A model generated the notes under the pieces. The model was not told the DNA's origin, did no database searches, and saw nothing but the letters and a program-made list of their open reading frames with translations. Made by a program: the position numbers and the translations under genes. A DNA stretch of 39,232 nt from an uncultured Bacteroidales bacterium (GTDB taxonomy: Bacteria > Bacteroidota > Bacteroidia > Bacteroidales > P3), in NCBI GenBank assembly GCA_905233475.1, contig CAJOEN010000027.1, positions 1 through 39,232 of the forward strand, read 5' to 3'. Positions 22,604 to 31,356 of this stretch are shown one piece after another. Numbering within the stretch: the first letter of the stretch is position 1; each line of letters starts with the position of its first letter.

Positions 22604-24286
22604 TTATCCGTTAATTTTTGCCCAGCTGTCCTTGAGGGTGCAAGTGCGGTTGAAAACCAGATGTTCGGGGGTGCTGTCCTTGTCCATGCAGAAGTAGCCC
22701 AAACGCTCGAACTGCATCCTGTCCATAGGCTTGACATCTGCCAAAGCTGGCTCCAGCTTGCAGTCGGTGAGGACTTTGAGGGAGTCGGGGTTGAGATTTT
22801 CGAGGAAGGAATGACCTTCTTCCACATCGTCGGGGGCGGGGACTTTGAACAAACGGTCGAACAGACGCACCTCGGCGCCGATGGCATGTTGTGCCGAAAC
22901 CCAGTGTATTGTGCCTTTCACCTTGCGACCGTCGGGGGCGTCGCCGCCACGTGTGGCAGGGTCGTAGGTGCAGTGTATCTCGGTGATATTGCCGTCGGCA
23001 TCCTTGATAACTTCCTGACAAGTAATGAAATATGCGTAACGCAGACGCACCTCCTGACCGGGAGCCAAGCGGAAATATTTCTTCGGCGGATTTTCCATAA
23101 AGTCGTCGCGCTCGATGTAGAGCTCGCGGCTGAACGGTACCTGGCGTGTGCCGGCGCTCTCGTCCTCGGGGTTGTTGATGGCGGTGAGCATCTCCACCTG
23201 ACCTTCGGGGTAGTTGGTAATCACCACCTTGACGGGATTAAGCACTGCCATCATACGCGGAGCAATCATGTTGAGGTGTTCGCGCAAGCTGAACTCCAAC
23301 AGCGAGTAGTCGATGATGTTGTCGCGTTTGGCCACGCCTATGCGTTCGCAGAAATTGCGTATGGCCTCGGGGGTGTATCCACGACGGCGGAAACCACAGA
23401 TGGTGGGCATACGCGGGTCGTCCCAGCCGCTTACGTGGCCTTCCTTAACAAGCTGCAGCAGTTTGCGTTTGCTCATCACCGTGTAGTTGATGTTGAGGCG
23501 GGCGAACTCGTACTGGTGCGAGGGGAATATGCCGAGCTGCTGTATGAACCAGTCGTACAGCGGACGGTGAATGTCGAATTCGAGGGTGCAGATGGAGTGG
23601 GTGATGTTCTCGATGGAATCGCTTTGTCCGTGGGCGTAGTCGTACATGGGGTAGATGTTCCATTTGTTGCCCGTGCGGTGATGTTCGGCGTGCAGTATGC
23701 GGTACATGATGGGGTCGCGGAACTGCATGTTGGGGTGTGCCATGTCTATCTTGGCACGCAGCACCTTGGAGCCGTCGGGGAACTCGCCGTTTTTCATGCG
23801 TTCGAAAAGGTCGAGGTTTTCTTCCACGCTGCGGTTGCGGTAAGGGCTGTCGGTGCCGGGCACTGTTACGGTGCCGCGGTTTTTGCGTATCTCCTCCAGC
23901 GACTGGTCGTCGACGTAGGCCAGACCTTTCTTAATCAGGACCTTAGCCCATTCGTAAAGCTGGTCGAAATAGTCGGAGGCGTAGTGCACGCTTGCCCATT
24001 CGAAACCAAGCCAGCGCACGTCTTCCATGATGGAGTCCACATATTCGGTGTCCTCTTTCACGGGGTTGGTGTCGTCGAAACGAAGGTTGGTTTTGCCGCC
24101 GTATTTCTTGGCCAAGCCGAAATTGAGGCATATTGATTTGGCGTGACCGATGTGCAGATAGCCGTTGGGCTCGGGCGGGAAACGGGTGAGTATGCTTTTG
24201 TGTGTGCCGTTGGCAAGGTCGTTTTCGATAATCTCCTCAAGGAAATTGAGGACTTTTTTGTCGGCAGCGTCGTTGGTTTCAGCCAT
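22604..24286 (-). CDS. glnS: Glutaminyl-tRNA synthetase
   Basis: A class I synthetase charging tRNA-Gln directly with glutamine. The 560-residue length fits the bacterial enzyme (about 550). The ATP-binding HIGH motif is at 45-48 within [17 protein letters not shown], and the KMSKS-type motif is VMSKRKL (270-276). [14 protein letters not shown] is the GlxRS-family stretch after the Rossmann start. The C-terminal half holds the two beta-barrel anticodon-binding domains ([29 protein letters not shown]). Presence of GlnRS implies the cell does not depend on the GatCAB route for Gln-tRNA. The gene lies 38 bases downstream of yebC and is probably co-transcribed with it. Confidence 0.97.
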   Translation of the reverse strand: MAETNDAADKKVLNFLEEIIENDLANGTHKSILTRFPPEPNGYLHIGHAKSICLNFGLAKKYGGKTNLRFDDTNPVKEDTEYVDSIMEDVRWLGFEWASVHYASDYFDQLYEWAKVLIKKGLAYVDDQSLEEIRKNRGTVTVPGTDSPYRNRSVEENLDLFERMKNGEFPDGSKVLRAKIDMAHPNMQFRDPIMYRILHAEHHRTGNKWNIYPMYDYAHGQSDSIENITHSICTLEFDIHRPLYDWFIQQLGIFPSHQYEFARLNINYTVMSKRKLLQLVKEGHVSGWDDPRMPTICGFRRRGYTPEAIRNFCERIGVAKRDNIIDYSLLEFSLREHLNMIAPRMMAVLNPVKVVITNYPEGQVEMLTAINNPEDESAGTRQVPFSRELYIERDDFMENPPKKYFRLAPGQEVRLRYAYFITCQEVIKDADGNITEIHCTYDPATRGGDAPDGRKVKGTIHWVSAQHAIGAEVRLFDRLFKVPAPDDVEEGHSFLENLNPDSLKVLTDCKLEPALADVKPMDRMQFERLGYFCMDKDSTPEHLVFNRTCTLKDSWAKING

Positions 24287-24324
24287 TTTGCGGATATTTT
24301 GTTAAGTTGGTAATTTATAAAGAG

Positions 24325-25035
24325 TTAAGCCATGTTGTGGAACACGTTGGTGACGTCGTCGTCGTTTTCCAGACGTTCGATAAGGGCGTAAACCTCCTCC
24401 TGTTCTTCGGGCGAGAGTTCGCGCAGTGTCAGGGGTATGCGTTCGAATTTGAAGCTCTTTATTTCGAAATTGTTGTCTTCCAGGTATTTGGATATAGCGC
24501 CGTAGTTTTTGAAATCGGCGTAAATCATTATCTCGTCTTCGTCGCGGAACACCTCGTCGATGTCGCAGTCGATAAGCTCGAGTTCGAGGTTTTCCATGTC
24601 GATACCGTCGTGCCAAGCCACCACGAAACTGCATTTGCGTTCGAAAAGGAAGTCGTTCATGCCCATGGTGCCGAGTTCGCCTTTGCCGCGGACAAAAGCT
24701 GCGCGGACGTTGGCCACGGTGCGTGTGGGGTTGTCGGTGGCGGTTTCCACCACAAGGGCTATGCCGTGAGGGCCTTTGCCGTCGTAAACCACTTCTTTGT
24801 AGTCGCTGGTGTCCTTGCTTGTGGCGCGTTTTATGGCGCGTTCCACGTTTTCCTTAGGCATGCTCTCGTTCTTGGCGGTCTGCATAAGCAGGCGCAGACG
24901 CAGGTTGCTTGAGGGGTCGGGACCGCCGGCCTTGACGGCCATTTCTATCTCTTTGCCTATTTTGGTAAATGTGCGGGCCATATTTCCCCAGCGTTTCAGT
25001 TTTCGTGCCTTGCGGTATTCAAAAGCTCTTCCCAT
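24325..25035 (-). CDS. yebC: YebC/PmpR-family protein (TACO1-like)
   Basis: A 236-residue protein matching the family length. The N-terminus (MGRAFEYRKARKLKRWGNMA) and NLRLRLLMQTAKNESMPKENVERAIKRA are diagnostic. EVVYDGKGPHGIALVVETATDN (about 78-99) is the central signature, and SFKFERIPLTLRELSPEEQE lies in the third domain. YebC proteins were described as DNA-binding regulators. Newer work on this family links them to relief of ribosome stalling at proline runs, so the older name of transcription factor may be wrong. It is the first gene of the yebC-glnS block, with possible -7 boxes upstream. Confidence 0.94.
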   Translation of the reverse strand: MGRAFEYRKARKLKRWGNMARTFTKIGKEIEMAVKAGGPDPSSNLRLRLLMQTAKNESMPKENVERAIKRATSKDTSDYKEVVYDGKGPHGIALVVETATDNPTRTVANVRAAFVRGKGELGTMGMNDFLFERKCSFVVAWHDGIDMENLELELIDCDIDEVFRDEDEIMIYADFKNYGAISKYLEDNNFEIKSFKFERIPLTLRELSPEEQEEVYALIERLENDDDVTNVFHNMA

Positions 25036-25111
25036 GTTTTTAAGATTACGTTTGTCAATCGGTGTTGTACGATTGATATTTGTTTATATAATATTTATTT
25101 ACAATGCGTTG

Positions 25112-25119
25112 CAAAAATA
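25112..25119 (-). promoter_or_regulatory. Candidate -7 box of yebC-glnS block
   Basis: TATTTTTG on the minus strand, 77 bases before the yebC ATG. A second match, TATATTTG, lies at 25159-25152. Neither has a convincing -33 box, so which one is used is open. Confidence 0.35.
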
Positions 25120-25224
25120 CAAATGTCGTATTTTTGTTTTTAAGCAACCTGCAAATATACGATTTTTTTGTGAAAAAACGAAATGATTTTTTCTAGATGT
25201 TTTAATCCCGAACGATAAACCAAA

Positions 25225-25351
25225 GGGGACTTCTATTTATTCGTTTGAGAGCGTTATTATTCTCCGTTTCACTATCGAAAAAGCCACAGGCGTTTTCTTC
25301 ACTCCGACACGCCTGTTCTTCTCTCCGAGGCAATTTATAGAAGCCCCCCCC
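25225..25351 (+). mobile_element. MITE-like repeat with terminal inverted repeats, copy B
   Basis: The left end GGGGACTTCTATTTATT...GAGAG (25225-25251) is an imperfect inverted match to the right end CTCTCC...AATTTATAGAAGCCCCC (25321-25348). Inside, ACAGGCG (25286-25292) and CGCCTGT (25310-25316) can pair. Its right half (25304-25348) is identical in two blocks of 17 and 28 bases to the minus strand of 39138-39232, but lacks the 50-base hairpin segment found there. CCAAA occurs on both outer flanks, a possible target duplication blurred by the C-run. It encodes no protein. Confidence 0.6.
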
Positions 25352-25449
25352 CAAATGTAAAAGTCCATTAAAAAACCGCTTTTGCGGAATATATTTCCTA
25401 AAAGTCGGGAAAAATAATCTTGGTGGAATGCCGCTCCCTTCCCAAAAAC

Positions 25450-26238
25450 TCAGTTACATATTGTGTAATAATGAGTTCCGTCTTTTTTTTGTTCTTTATA
25501 TTTATACCCTCTGTGTCTGTTTCTTAAATAATGACGTTTGATTTGGGAATATGAATACTTTTTTGTAATATCAAATGTGTTTTTTGGAAAGAACTGATCG
25601 AAAATATAATGTCCTGATTTGACTAACCGCCAATGAGAAAACAGAAACTCGTTGCTTTCTGGAGTTTTAATCATTTCAAACAAAGGCTTTATTTCATCGT
25701 GTGTAACATATAAATAAACGCTGTCAATGTGTGGAACGGGAAACATAGCGGTATCTTCCTCGAATTCGAATTTAAGAGGGTAGTTGTCCACATTATAGTT
25801 TATGCAATTGGTATCATAATATTTTCCCATATTCCATATCAGCAATTGAAAACAAAATACAGAGTCTTTGTCATAGGCCAGATCGAATTCCTTTTCCAAA
25901 GTAACAGTATCGAGTATTGCCATTATTGAACCAAACGTGGTTGTATTATGCAAAGAATCTAATGGTTCTCGGTGGTAACGCCTGAATCGTTCCATATCTG
26001 TGTATAATCTCTCTCTCCATATTTCGCCCATTCCCATACACGTATGCCCAACAAAGAGCGACAGCTGACCTTTACAGTACTCGCATCTTACTTCAACAGT
26101 ATCCTCCGGTATCTTTTGCACTGCTGTCGGGTTATCGATATAATATGGTAGCTTTATTCCTATGTTTTTTTGAGCGAAAACAAAATTGGAAAACAACATA
26201 AAAACAATAATAATGTGCTGTTTTTCAATACGATTCAT
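25450..26238 (-). CDS. Secreted protein of unknown function, AT-rich
   Basis: A 262-residue protein with an N-terminal signal peptide (about 8-22, HIIIVFMLFSNFVFAQ). The mature part is polar, rich in Tyr, Asp and Phe, with a Cys pair in VRCEYCKGQ (about 50-58). Further single cysteines lie near 68, 129 and 144. The C-terminus is strongly basic (KRHYLRNRHRGYKYKEQKKD). No family is recognised. Codon use is clearly more AT-rich than the flanking genes, and the gene stands alone between long non-coding stretches with a MITE-like repeat on one side. Both features suggest recent acquisition. It could be a lineage-specific surface protein. Confidence 0.65.
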   Translation of the reverse strand: MNRIEKQHIIIVFMLFSNFVFAQKNIGIKLPYYIDNPTAVQKIPEDTVEVRCEYCKGQLSLFVGHTCMGMGEIWRERLYTDMERFRRYHREPLDSLHNTTTFGSIMAILDTVTLEKEFDLAYDKDSVFCFQLLIWNMGKYYDTNCINYNVDNYPLKFEFEEDTAMFPVPHIDSVYLYVTHDEIKPLFEMIKTPESNEFLFSHWRLVKSGHYIFDQFFPKNTFDITKKYSYSQIKRHYLRNRHRGYKYKEQKKDGTHYYTICN

Positions 26239-26663
26239 ACGGAGTATTATATTTTTAATGTAACTATTTCTATTTCGATATACAATTGCAATTCCAACTT
26301 TTTAATATAGGGATTTGAAATTTCGTATACAGCTCAAATCTCTCAATATGATTATAATAACGACAGTATTTTATGTTTATTGTTTTTGCGGATTTAAAAT
26401 TTTGTTTATGATTTACTATACCGTATTTCCTGTATTTTTTAGTGTAAAAACATACCACAACTATAATCTATTTCAAGTCGCAAATTGTGGACATATAAAA
26501 AATATGTTTTTCCGATTAATCTTGTTATTTTTGAAAAAAGCACAACCTCTTACCAAAGAAGCATAAAAATGAGACATTTTTGACCACTTTTTCATATATT
26601 TGCAACTACTAAACCTTTTTGCAATAACATAATAACATACTGGTTTAAAAAAACATACACCAA
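26239..26663. other. AT-rich divergent intergenic region
   Basis: 425 bases between the orphan secreted-protein gene (minus) and the dehydrogenase gene (plus). The region is very AT-rich. Short open frames here lack codon bias or starts worth calling. The only signal seen is the -7 box at 26595-26602. Confidence 0.55.
26595..26602 (+). promoter_or_regulatory. -7 box of the dehydrogenase/DUF3109/FTHF-ligase unit
   Basis: TATATTTG is an exact TAnnTTTG match, 61 bases before the ATG at 26664. The expected -33 position shows no TTTG. Confidence 0.5.
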
Positions 26664-27611
26664 ATGTTTCATATCCTTATAACCGACGATACCCACCCCG
26701 TACTTTGCGAGAAATTGCGCAATGCGGGTTTTGACTGCGATGTGCGAACCAATCTTGACTACAACGGAATACTGCAAATCATCAGCCAATACGACGCGTT
26801 AGTTGTTCGTAGCAAAATCACAATAGACTGCAATTTTATCGACAAAGCACTGAACCTCAAATGTATAGGGCGCGTAGGTGCAGGTATGGAAACCATTGAT
26901 GTAGCTTACGCCGAAAGCCGTGGCATACCTTGCCTCAACTCTCCGGAAGGCAACCGTACAGCCGTAGGCGAACACTCTGTAGGACTGCTACTTGCACTTT
27001 TCAACAAAATCTGCAAAGCCGACATGGAAGTGCGTTCGGGAAAATGGCTTCGCGAGGACAATCGCGGCCTCGAAGTGGCAGGTAAAACAGTGGCAATCAT
27101 AGGCTTTGGCAATATGGGCAGTTCCTTCGCCCGCTGCCTCAGCGGTTTTGGATGCAACATCATCGCTTACGACAAATACAAAACCAGCTATGCTCCCGAT
27201 TACGTAACAGAAGTATCTCTGCCTCAAGTGTTTGAGCAGGCCGACGTGGTGAGTTTCCACGTCCCTCTCACCGATGACACACGCTACTACGCTGACAGCG
27301 AGTTCTTTAACTCCTTTAACAAAAATATCTATCTGATAAACACCTCGCGCGGGGCTGTGGTGCAGACCTCGGCGCTTGTCGAGGTTCTTAAAAGCGGAAA
27401 AGTGGCTGGTGCCGCCCTCGACGTAATTGAATACGAAAACATGGCTACAGACGGACTTAACTTAGCCAAATTACCCGACGATTTCACATATCTACTTAAC
27501 AACCAAAAAGTTGTACTCACGCCTCATGTTGCTGGGTGGACGATGGAATCAAAAGTAAAACTTGCTTCTGTACTTGCCGATAAAATCATCAGCACATTAA
27601 TACTCAAATAG
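26664..27611 (+). CDS. D-2-hydroxyacid dehydrogenase (phosphoglycerate-dehydrogenase-like)
   Basis: A 315-residue NAD-dependent enzyme. The Rossmann motif is GFGNMGSS (147-154), catalytic Arg229 lies in NTSRGA, and the catalytic acid His288 lies in TPHVAGW. The substrate-loop text IGRVGAGMETIDVAYAESRG and SPEGNRTAVGEHSVGLLLAL is close to 3-phosphoglycerate dehydrogenases, which start serine synthesis. It is shorter than SerA with its ACT domain and has none at the C-terminus, matching the short type. Substrate is therefore likely 3-phosphoglycerate but not certain; no serC or serB lies beside it. Two bases separate it from the DUF3109 gene. Confidence 0.88.
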   Translation: MFHILITDDTHPVLCEKLRNAGFDCDVRTNLDYNGILQIISQYDALVVRSKITIDCNFIDKALNLKCIGRVGAGMETIDVAYAESRGIPCLNSPEGNRTAVGEHSVGLLLALFNKICKADMEVRSGKWLREDNRGLEVAGKTVAIIGFGNMGSSFARCLSGFGCNIIAYDKYKTSYAPDYVTEVSLPQVFEQADVVSFHVPLTDDTRYYADSEFFNSFNKNIYLINTSRGAVVQTSALVEVLKSGKVAGAALDVIEYENMATDGLNLAKLPDDFTYLLNNQKVVLTPHVAGWTMESKVKLASVLADKIISTLILK

Positions 27612-27613
27612 TT

Positions 27614-28198
27614 ATGATAGTTGTAGGAAACAGCATTATTTCGGAGGACATTGCCGACAGGTGCTTCTGTTGCGACCTTGCACAATGCAAAGGGCAATGT
27701 TGCGTGGACGGCGATGCGGGAGCCCCGCTCGAAAAGGCCGAGATAGAAACCTTGAAAGAGATTTACCCAAAAATACGTCCTTTTATGACCGCCCAAGGCA
27801 TTGCCGAAGCGGAAAGCAATGGCCTCCACGCCACCGACAGCGAGGGCGTTTTGTGTACGCCTCTGGTGAACAACCGTGAGTGTGCATACGCCTTTTTTGA
27901 GGACGGCATAGCCAAATGTGCCATCGAAAAGGCTTTTTTTGCAAAGGAAATAAAATTCCGCAAACCCATTTCCTGCCACCTATACCCACTGCGTATCGAT
28001 GACTACGGCGAATTTCAAACCATCAACTACCACTCGTGGAATATCTGTAAATCAGCGGTTTGCAAAGGCGAAAATACCAACCTGCCACTTTACATATATC
28101 TTAAAGAGCCTCTAATACGCAAATTCGGTCAAAATTGGTACAATGAACTTGTAGCTCGTTGCGAGGAGTTTATGCAACAGCAACATACTAAAAATTAA
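27614..28198 (+). CDS. DUF3109 family cysteine-rich protein
   Basis: A 194-residue cytoplasmic protein with the N-terminal cysteine cluster CFCCDLAQCKGQCC (about 17-30). More cysteines follow in GVLCTPLVNNRECAYAF, AKCAIEKAF, ISCHLYPLRI and NICKSAVCKG. These invariant cysteines are the signature of DUF3109, related to the YkgJ CxxCxxCC proteins, and probably bind zinc or an Fe-S cluster. Its biochemical role is unknown. It starts two bases after the dehydrogenase gene and precedes 5-formyl-THF cyclo-ligase by 58 bases, so the three are likely transcribed together. Confidence 0.9.
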   Translation: MIVVGNSIISEDIADRCFCCDLAQCKGQCCVDGDAGAPLEKAEIETLKEIYPKIRPFMTAQGIAEAESNGLHATDSEGVLCTPLVNNRECAYAFFEDGIAKCAIEKAFFAKEIKFRKPISCHLYPLRIDDYGEFQTINYHSWNICKSAVCKGENTNLPLYIYLKEPLIRKFGQNWYNELVARCEEFMQQQHTKN

Positions 28199-28256
28199 AC
28201 AATTACAAATAAAAGAACGGCTACAAGTCATTCTTGTTACTGTAAATAAAATAATA

Positions 28257-28808
28257 ATGGAAACAAAAAACGAACTGCGACGCACTGTTCGCCAACTGAA
28301 AAAAGAATTTTCTTTGGAAGAAAAGAAACGACGTTCCGAAACCATCTGGCGCAATGTCCTTGAACTCAGCGTTGTACAAAGTGCCAAAACCATACTGATT
28401 TATTGGTCGATGGACGACGAGGTTTTCACCCACAATGTGGTACAACAACTTGCCACAGAAAAAACAGTGTTACTGCCTGTTGTAGATGGCAACTACCTAC
28501 GTATCAAGCAGTTCCGTGGATTAGAAAATATGCGTGCCGGAGAACAGTTCGGCATTGGCGAACCCACGGGGGACGACTACACTGGCAATATCGACGTGAT
28601 TGTGGTTCCGGGTGTGGCTTTCGACCGCCAGTGCAACCGCATGGGACGCGGACGAGGCTTTTACGACCGTCTGCTGAAAATGCAGAATGCCACAAAAATA
28701 GGCGTAGCTTTCGATTTCCAACTCTTCGACAGTATTCCCACAGAACCATTCGACGTAAAAATGGACTTCGTTTTATCCGAAACAGAGAGAGTCGAAATAC
28801 TTCCCTAA
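28257..28808 (+). CDS. 5-formyltetrahydrofolate cyclo-ligase
   Basis: The enzyme uses ATP to convert 5-formyl-THF to 5,10-methenyl-THF, returning folate to the one-carbon pool. The 183-residue length is normal. Motifs: the N-terminal basic helix LRRTVRQLKKEF, ILIYWSMDDEVFT (about 42-54), VVPGVAFDRQCNRMGRGRGFYDRLL ending at about 140 with the ATP/phosphate loop MGRGRGFYDR (129-138), and the terminal DFVLSETE. The loop has Arg where many enzymes have Gly-Gly (GGGYYDR), as in other Bacteroidota. If the upstream dehydrogenase makes serine, both genes feed one-carbon metabolism. Confidence 0.94.
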   Translation: METKNELRRTVRQLKKEFSLEEKKRRSETIWRNVLELSVVQSAKTILIYWSMDDEVFTHNVVQQLATEKTVLLPVVDGNYLRIKQFRGLENMRAGEQFGIGEPTGDDYTGNIDVIVVPGVAFDRQCNRMGRGRGFYDRLLKMQNATKIGVAFDFQLFDSIPTEPFDVKMDFVLSETERVEILP

Positions 28809-28845
28809 GTTGCTGATACTAAGAAAGCAAGCACTTCAAAGCACG

Positions 28846-29625
28846 CTAATTATCAAGCTGAAACATAATCGGCAAGGTAAGCTGTGTACTCGTTTTTCTC
28901 TCTCGTTTTTCTTCGAGTTCCCATTTTGGCATCATGTTCACAACACGCAGAGCCTCTTCGCCGCAGCCACCACCAATGTCGTTCATGATTTTGGCATTAG
29001 TTATACTTCCGTCTTTTTCTACAACAAATTGAATACGTACTGTTCCTTGAATGTTGCTGTCTTTGGCAGTCTGTGGATATTTAAGATTTTTGGACAAAAA
29101 TTCATACATAGCTTTTTCACCACCAGGGAATGTCGGAGGATTTTCTACCGCTCCTACACAGATAAAAACTTCGTCTTCATCTTCCAACTTTGCGTCCGAC
29201 GCATAATTTTGGGTTGAATCTGGGTTCTCAATAATCACACCTGCAAGGATTTCTTCGCCGACAACTTGCAAAAGCTCATCGGGTGGCGGCGGCGGTAAAG
29301 GAACACTGTCGGCTTGCACAATATTTCCGGTGTCGGTATTGGGCACATCGCCAGTGGTCTGGATAATTGGTTCCGGATTCCCGCCGCAAGCCGAAAGTCC
29401 GAGGGCAAGACCCGAAATGCTGGCAATCTTTCCGAGTTTCAGCCGTTCGAAAAGCGTCTTTTCCAAGTACCGCACTTCCCACTCGCAGCGCGGGCAGGTG
29501 CCACGACATTCGCCTTCGTAGGTACATTCGGGAATGTCGAGCTTAATGCCGTTTTCCTCGGCTATCTTCCTGCGGACACCCTTCAAGTATCCGCATATCT
29601 TCTTTCCTCGTGTCGTTTTGGACAT
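28846..29625 (-). CDS. TonB-domain protein with N-terminal cysteine cluster
   Basis: A 259-residue protein. The N-terminal 60 residues form a separate module, ICGYLKGVRRKIAEENGI followed by Cys34, Cys40, Cys44 and Cys47 (spacing 5, 3, 2), which looks like a metal site. A short hydrophobic stretch (65-79) ends in LGLSACGG, resembling a membrane anchor or lipobox. A Pro-rich spacer (109-115) comes next, as in TonB. The C-terminal TonB domain (about 158-257) has PPTFPGGEKAMYEFL, GTVRIQFVVEKDGSI and MMPKWELEEK. TonB domains touch outer-membrane receptors. The Cys module, fused to TonB in related Bacteroidota, is of unknown role. It lies 66 bases downstream of glyS. Confidence 0.85.
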   Translation of the reverse strand: MSKTTRGKKICGYLKGVRRKIAEENGIKLDIPECTYEGECRGTCPRCEWEVRYLEKTLFERLKLGKIASISGLALGLSACGGNPEPIIQTTGDVPNTDTGNIVQADSVPLPPPPPDELLQVVGEEILAGVIIENPDSTQNYASDAKLEDEDEVFICVGAVENPPTFPGGEKAMYEFLSKNLKYPQTAKDSNIQGTVRIQFVVEKDGSITNAKIMNDIGGGCGEEALRVVNMMPKWELEEKRERKTSTQLTLPIMFQLDN

Positions 29626-29691
29626 ATCTGGTACTTATGTTAGGTTATATCATTTTTTTACTTATCCGAAAAACAACTATCCAACCACTAA

Positions 29692-31221
29692 CTACTCCAC
29701 TTTCAGCGGTTGTATTTTGCCGTGCAGGTAGGCGTTGAGGTTGTCGGCGAGGATACGTTCCTGTTGCATGGTGTCACGTTCGCGGACGGTAACAGTACCA
29801 TCGGCAAGTGTCTGGTTATCAACAGTTATACAGAAAGGAGTACCTATGGCATCCTGACGGCGGTAGCGACGGCCGATAGCGTCTTTCTCGTCGTACTGCA
29901 CCATGTAGTCGAATTTCAGCATGTCCACAATTTCCTGAGCCTTTTCGGGCAGTCCGTCTTTCTTCACAAGCGGCAGAACAGCGGCCTTGTAGGGAGCGAG
30001 GATTGCTGGTATCTTCATCACCACGCGCGATGAGCCGTCCTCCAAAGTCTCTTCGTGGTAGGCGTAGCTGAAAATGGCGAGGAAAGTCCTGTCGAGGCCG
30101 ATGGAAGTCTCTATAACATAAGGAGTATAGCTCTCGTTCAGCTCGGGGTCGAAATATTGCAGTTTCTTGCCCGAAAATTCGCTGTGGCGCGAGAGGTCGA
30201 AATTGGTGCGCGAGTGTATGCCTTCCAGTTCCTTGAAACCAAAGGGGAACTCAAATTCTATATCCGTGGCGGCGTTGGCGTAGTGCGCCAGTTTCTCGTG
30301 GTCGTGGAAACGGTATTTCTTTTCGGGAATGCCCAGCGACAGATGCCATTTGCGTCGTGTATCCTTCCAGTATTCGAACCATTTGAGCTCCTCGCCGGGA
30401 CGCACAAAGAACTGCATCTCCATCTGCTCGAACTCCCTCATGCGGAAGATAAACTGACGTGCCACAATCTCGTTGCGGAAAGCCTTGCCAATCTGGGCTA
30501 TGCCGAAAGGAATTTTCATACGTCCGCTTTTCTGCACGTTGAGGAAATTCACAAAAATGCCCTGAGCTGTTTCGGGACGCAGATAAATGGTATCGGAACC
30601 TTCGGCCACCGAGCCCATCTGCGTGGCAAACATCAGGTTGAACTGACGCACCTCTGTCCAGTTGCGGGTTCCGGAGATGGGACACACTATGCCGAGGTCG
30701 AGGATAAGCTGGCGCACGGCCTCAAGGTCGTTGGCGTTCATGGCCTCGGAGTAACGTTTGGTGATGTCGTCGATTTTTGCCTGATTTTCAAGCACTCTGG
30801 CGTTGGTGGAACGGAACATAGCCTCGTCGAAATTCTCGAAACGCTTGGCGGCTTTCTCCACCTCCTTGCGGATTTTGTCCTCGGTTTTGGCGATATGGTC
30901 TTCGATAAGGACGTCGGCGCGGTAGCGTTTCTTGGAGTCCTTGTTGTCAATCAGCGGGTCGTTGAAAGCGTCCACGTGGCCCGATGCCTTCCAAATTTTG
31001 GGGTGCATAAAGATGGCAGAGTCGATTCCCACTATGTTTTCGTGGTACTGCACCATAGATTTCCACCAGTATTGTTTGATGTTGTTTTTCAATTCAACGC
31101 CCAACTGACCGTAGTCGTAAACAGCCGCAAGTCCGTCGTATATCTCGCTCGACGGGAATATGAACCCGTATTCTTTGGCGTGAGATATTATTTTTTTGAA
31201 AACCTCTTCGTTGTTTGCCAT
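29692..31221 (-). CDS. glyS: Glycyl-tRNA synthetase, alpha2 type
   Basis: A class II synthetase charging tRNA-Gly. The 509-residue single chain is the homodimeric type found in Bacteroidota, Gram-positives and eukaryotes, not the alpha2beta2 form. Motifs: the N-terminal GFIFPSSEIYDGLAAVYDYG (14-33), YLRPETAQGIFVNF (motif 2 area), PFGIAQIGKAFRNEI, REFEQMEMQFF, and late ETSIGLDRTFLAI (motif 3). The C-terminal anticodon domain begins near ILAPYKAAVLPLVKKDGLPEKA. It follows the DUF3078 gene by 135 bases and precedes the TonB-domain gene. No leader T-box is visible, and none is expected here. Confidence 0.97.
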   Translation of the reverse strand: MANNEEVFKKIISHAKEYGFIFPSSEIYDGLAAVYDYGQLGVELKNNIKQYWWKSMVQYHENIVGIDSAIFMHPKIWKASGHVDAFNDPLIDNKDSKKRYRADVLIEDHIAKTEDKIRKEVEKAAKRFENFDEAMFRSTNARVLENQAKIDDITKRYSEAMNANDLEAVRQLILDLGIVCPISGTRNWTEVRQFNLMFATQMGSVAEGSDTIYLRPETAQGIFVNFLNVQKSGRMKIPFGIAQIGKAFRNEIVARQFIFRMREFEQMEMQFFVRPGEELKWFEYWKDTRRKWHLSLGIPEKKYRFHDHEKLAHYANAATDIEFEFPFGFKELEGIHSRTNFDLSRHSEFSGKKLQYFDPELNESYTPYVIETSIGLDRTFLAIFSYAYHEETLEDGSSRVVMKIPAILAPYKAAVLPLVKKDGLPEKAQEIVDMLKFDYMVQYDEKDAIGRRYRRQDAIGTPFCITVDNQTLADGTVTVRERDTMQQERILADNLNAYLHGKIQPLKVE

Positions 31222-31356
31222 ATTCCTTATTAAATATCTGTAAATTAAAAACTTGATTAATTATTTTTGTTCAAAATCATGTTTCTGCGTCATCGAAAGA
31301 TAGTTGGAATAGAATATTGTGTAAATCGGCTATACTCTTCAATCCGCTATCGGAAG

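Larger units (their letters stand above)
25036..25449. other. Repeat-bearing intergenic region
   Basis: 414 bases with no coding signal. The left part (25040-25200) is AT-rich and holds yebC promoter candidates. The middle holds a MITE-like repeat (25225-25351). The right part has a small hairpin around AAACCGCTTTTGCGG (about 25375-25387) and reaches the stop of the next minus-strand gene. Confidence 0.6.

Noticed and set aside
22661-24136. 491-codon open frame antisense to glnS
   Set aside because: Same effect: the opposite strand of a strongly biased gene with no recognisable protein features.
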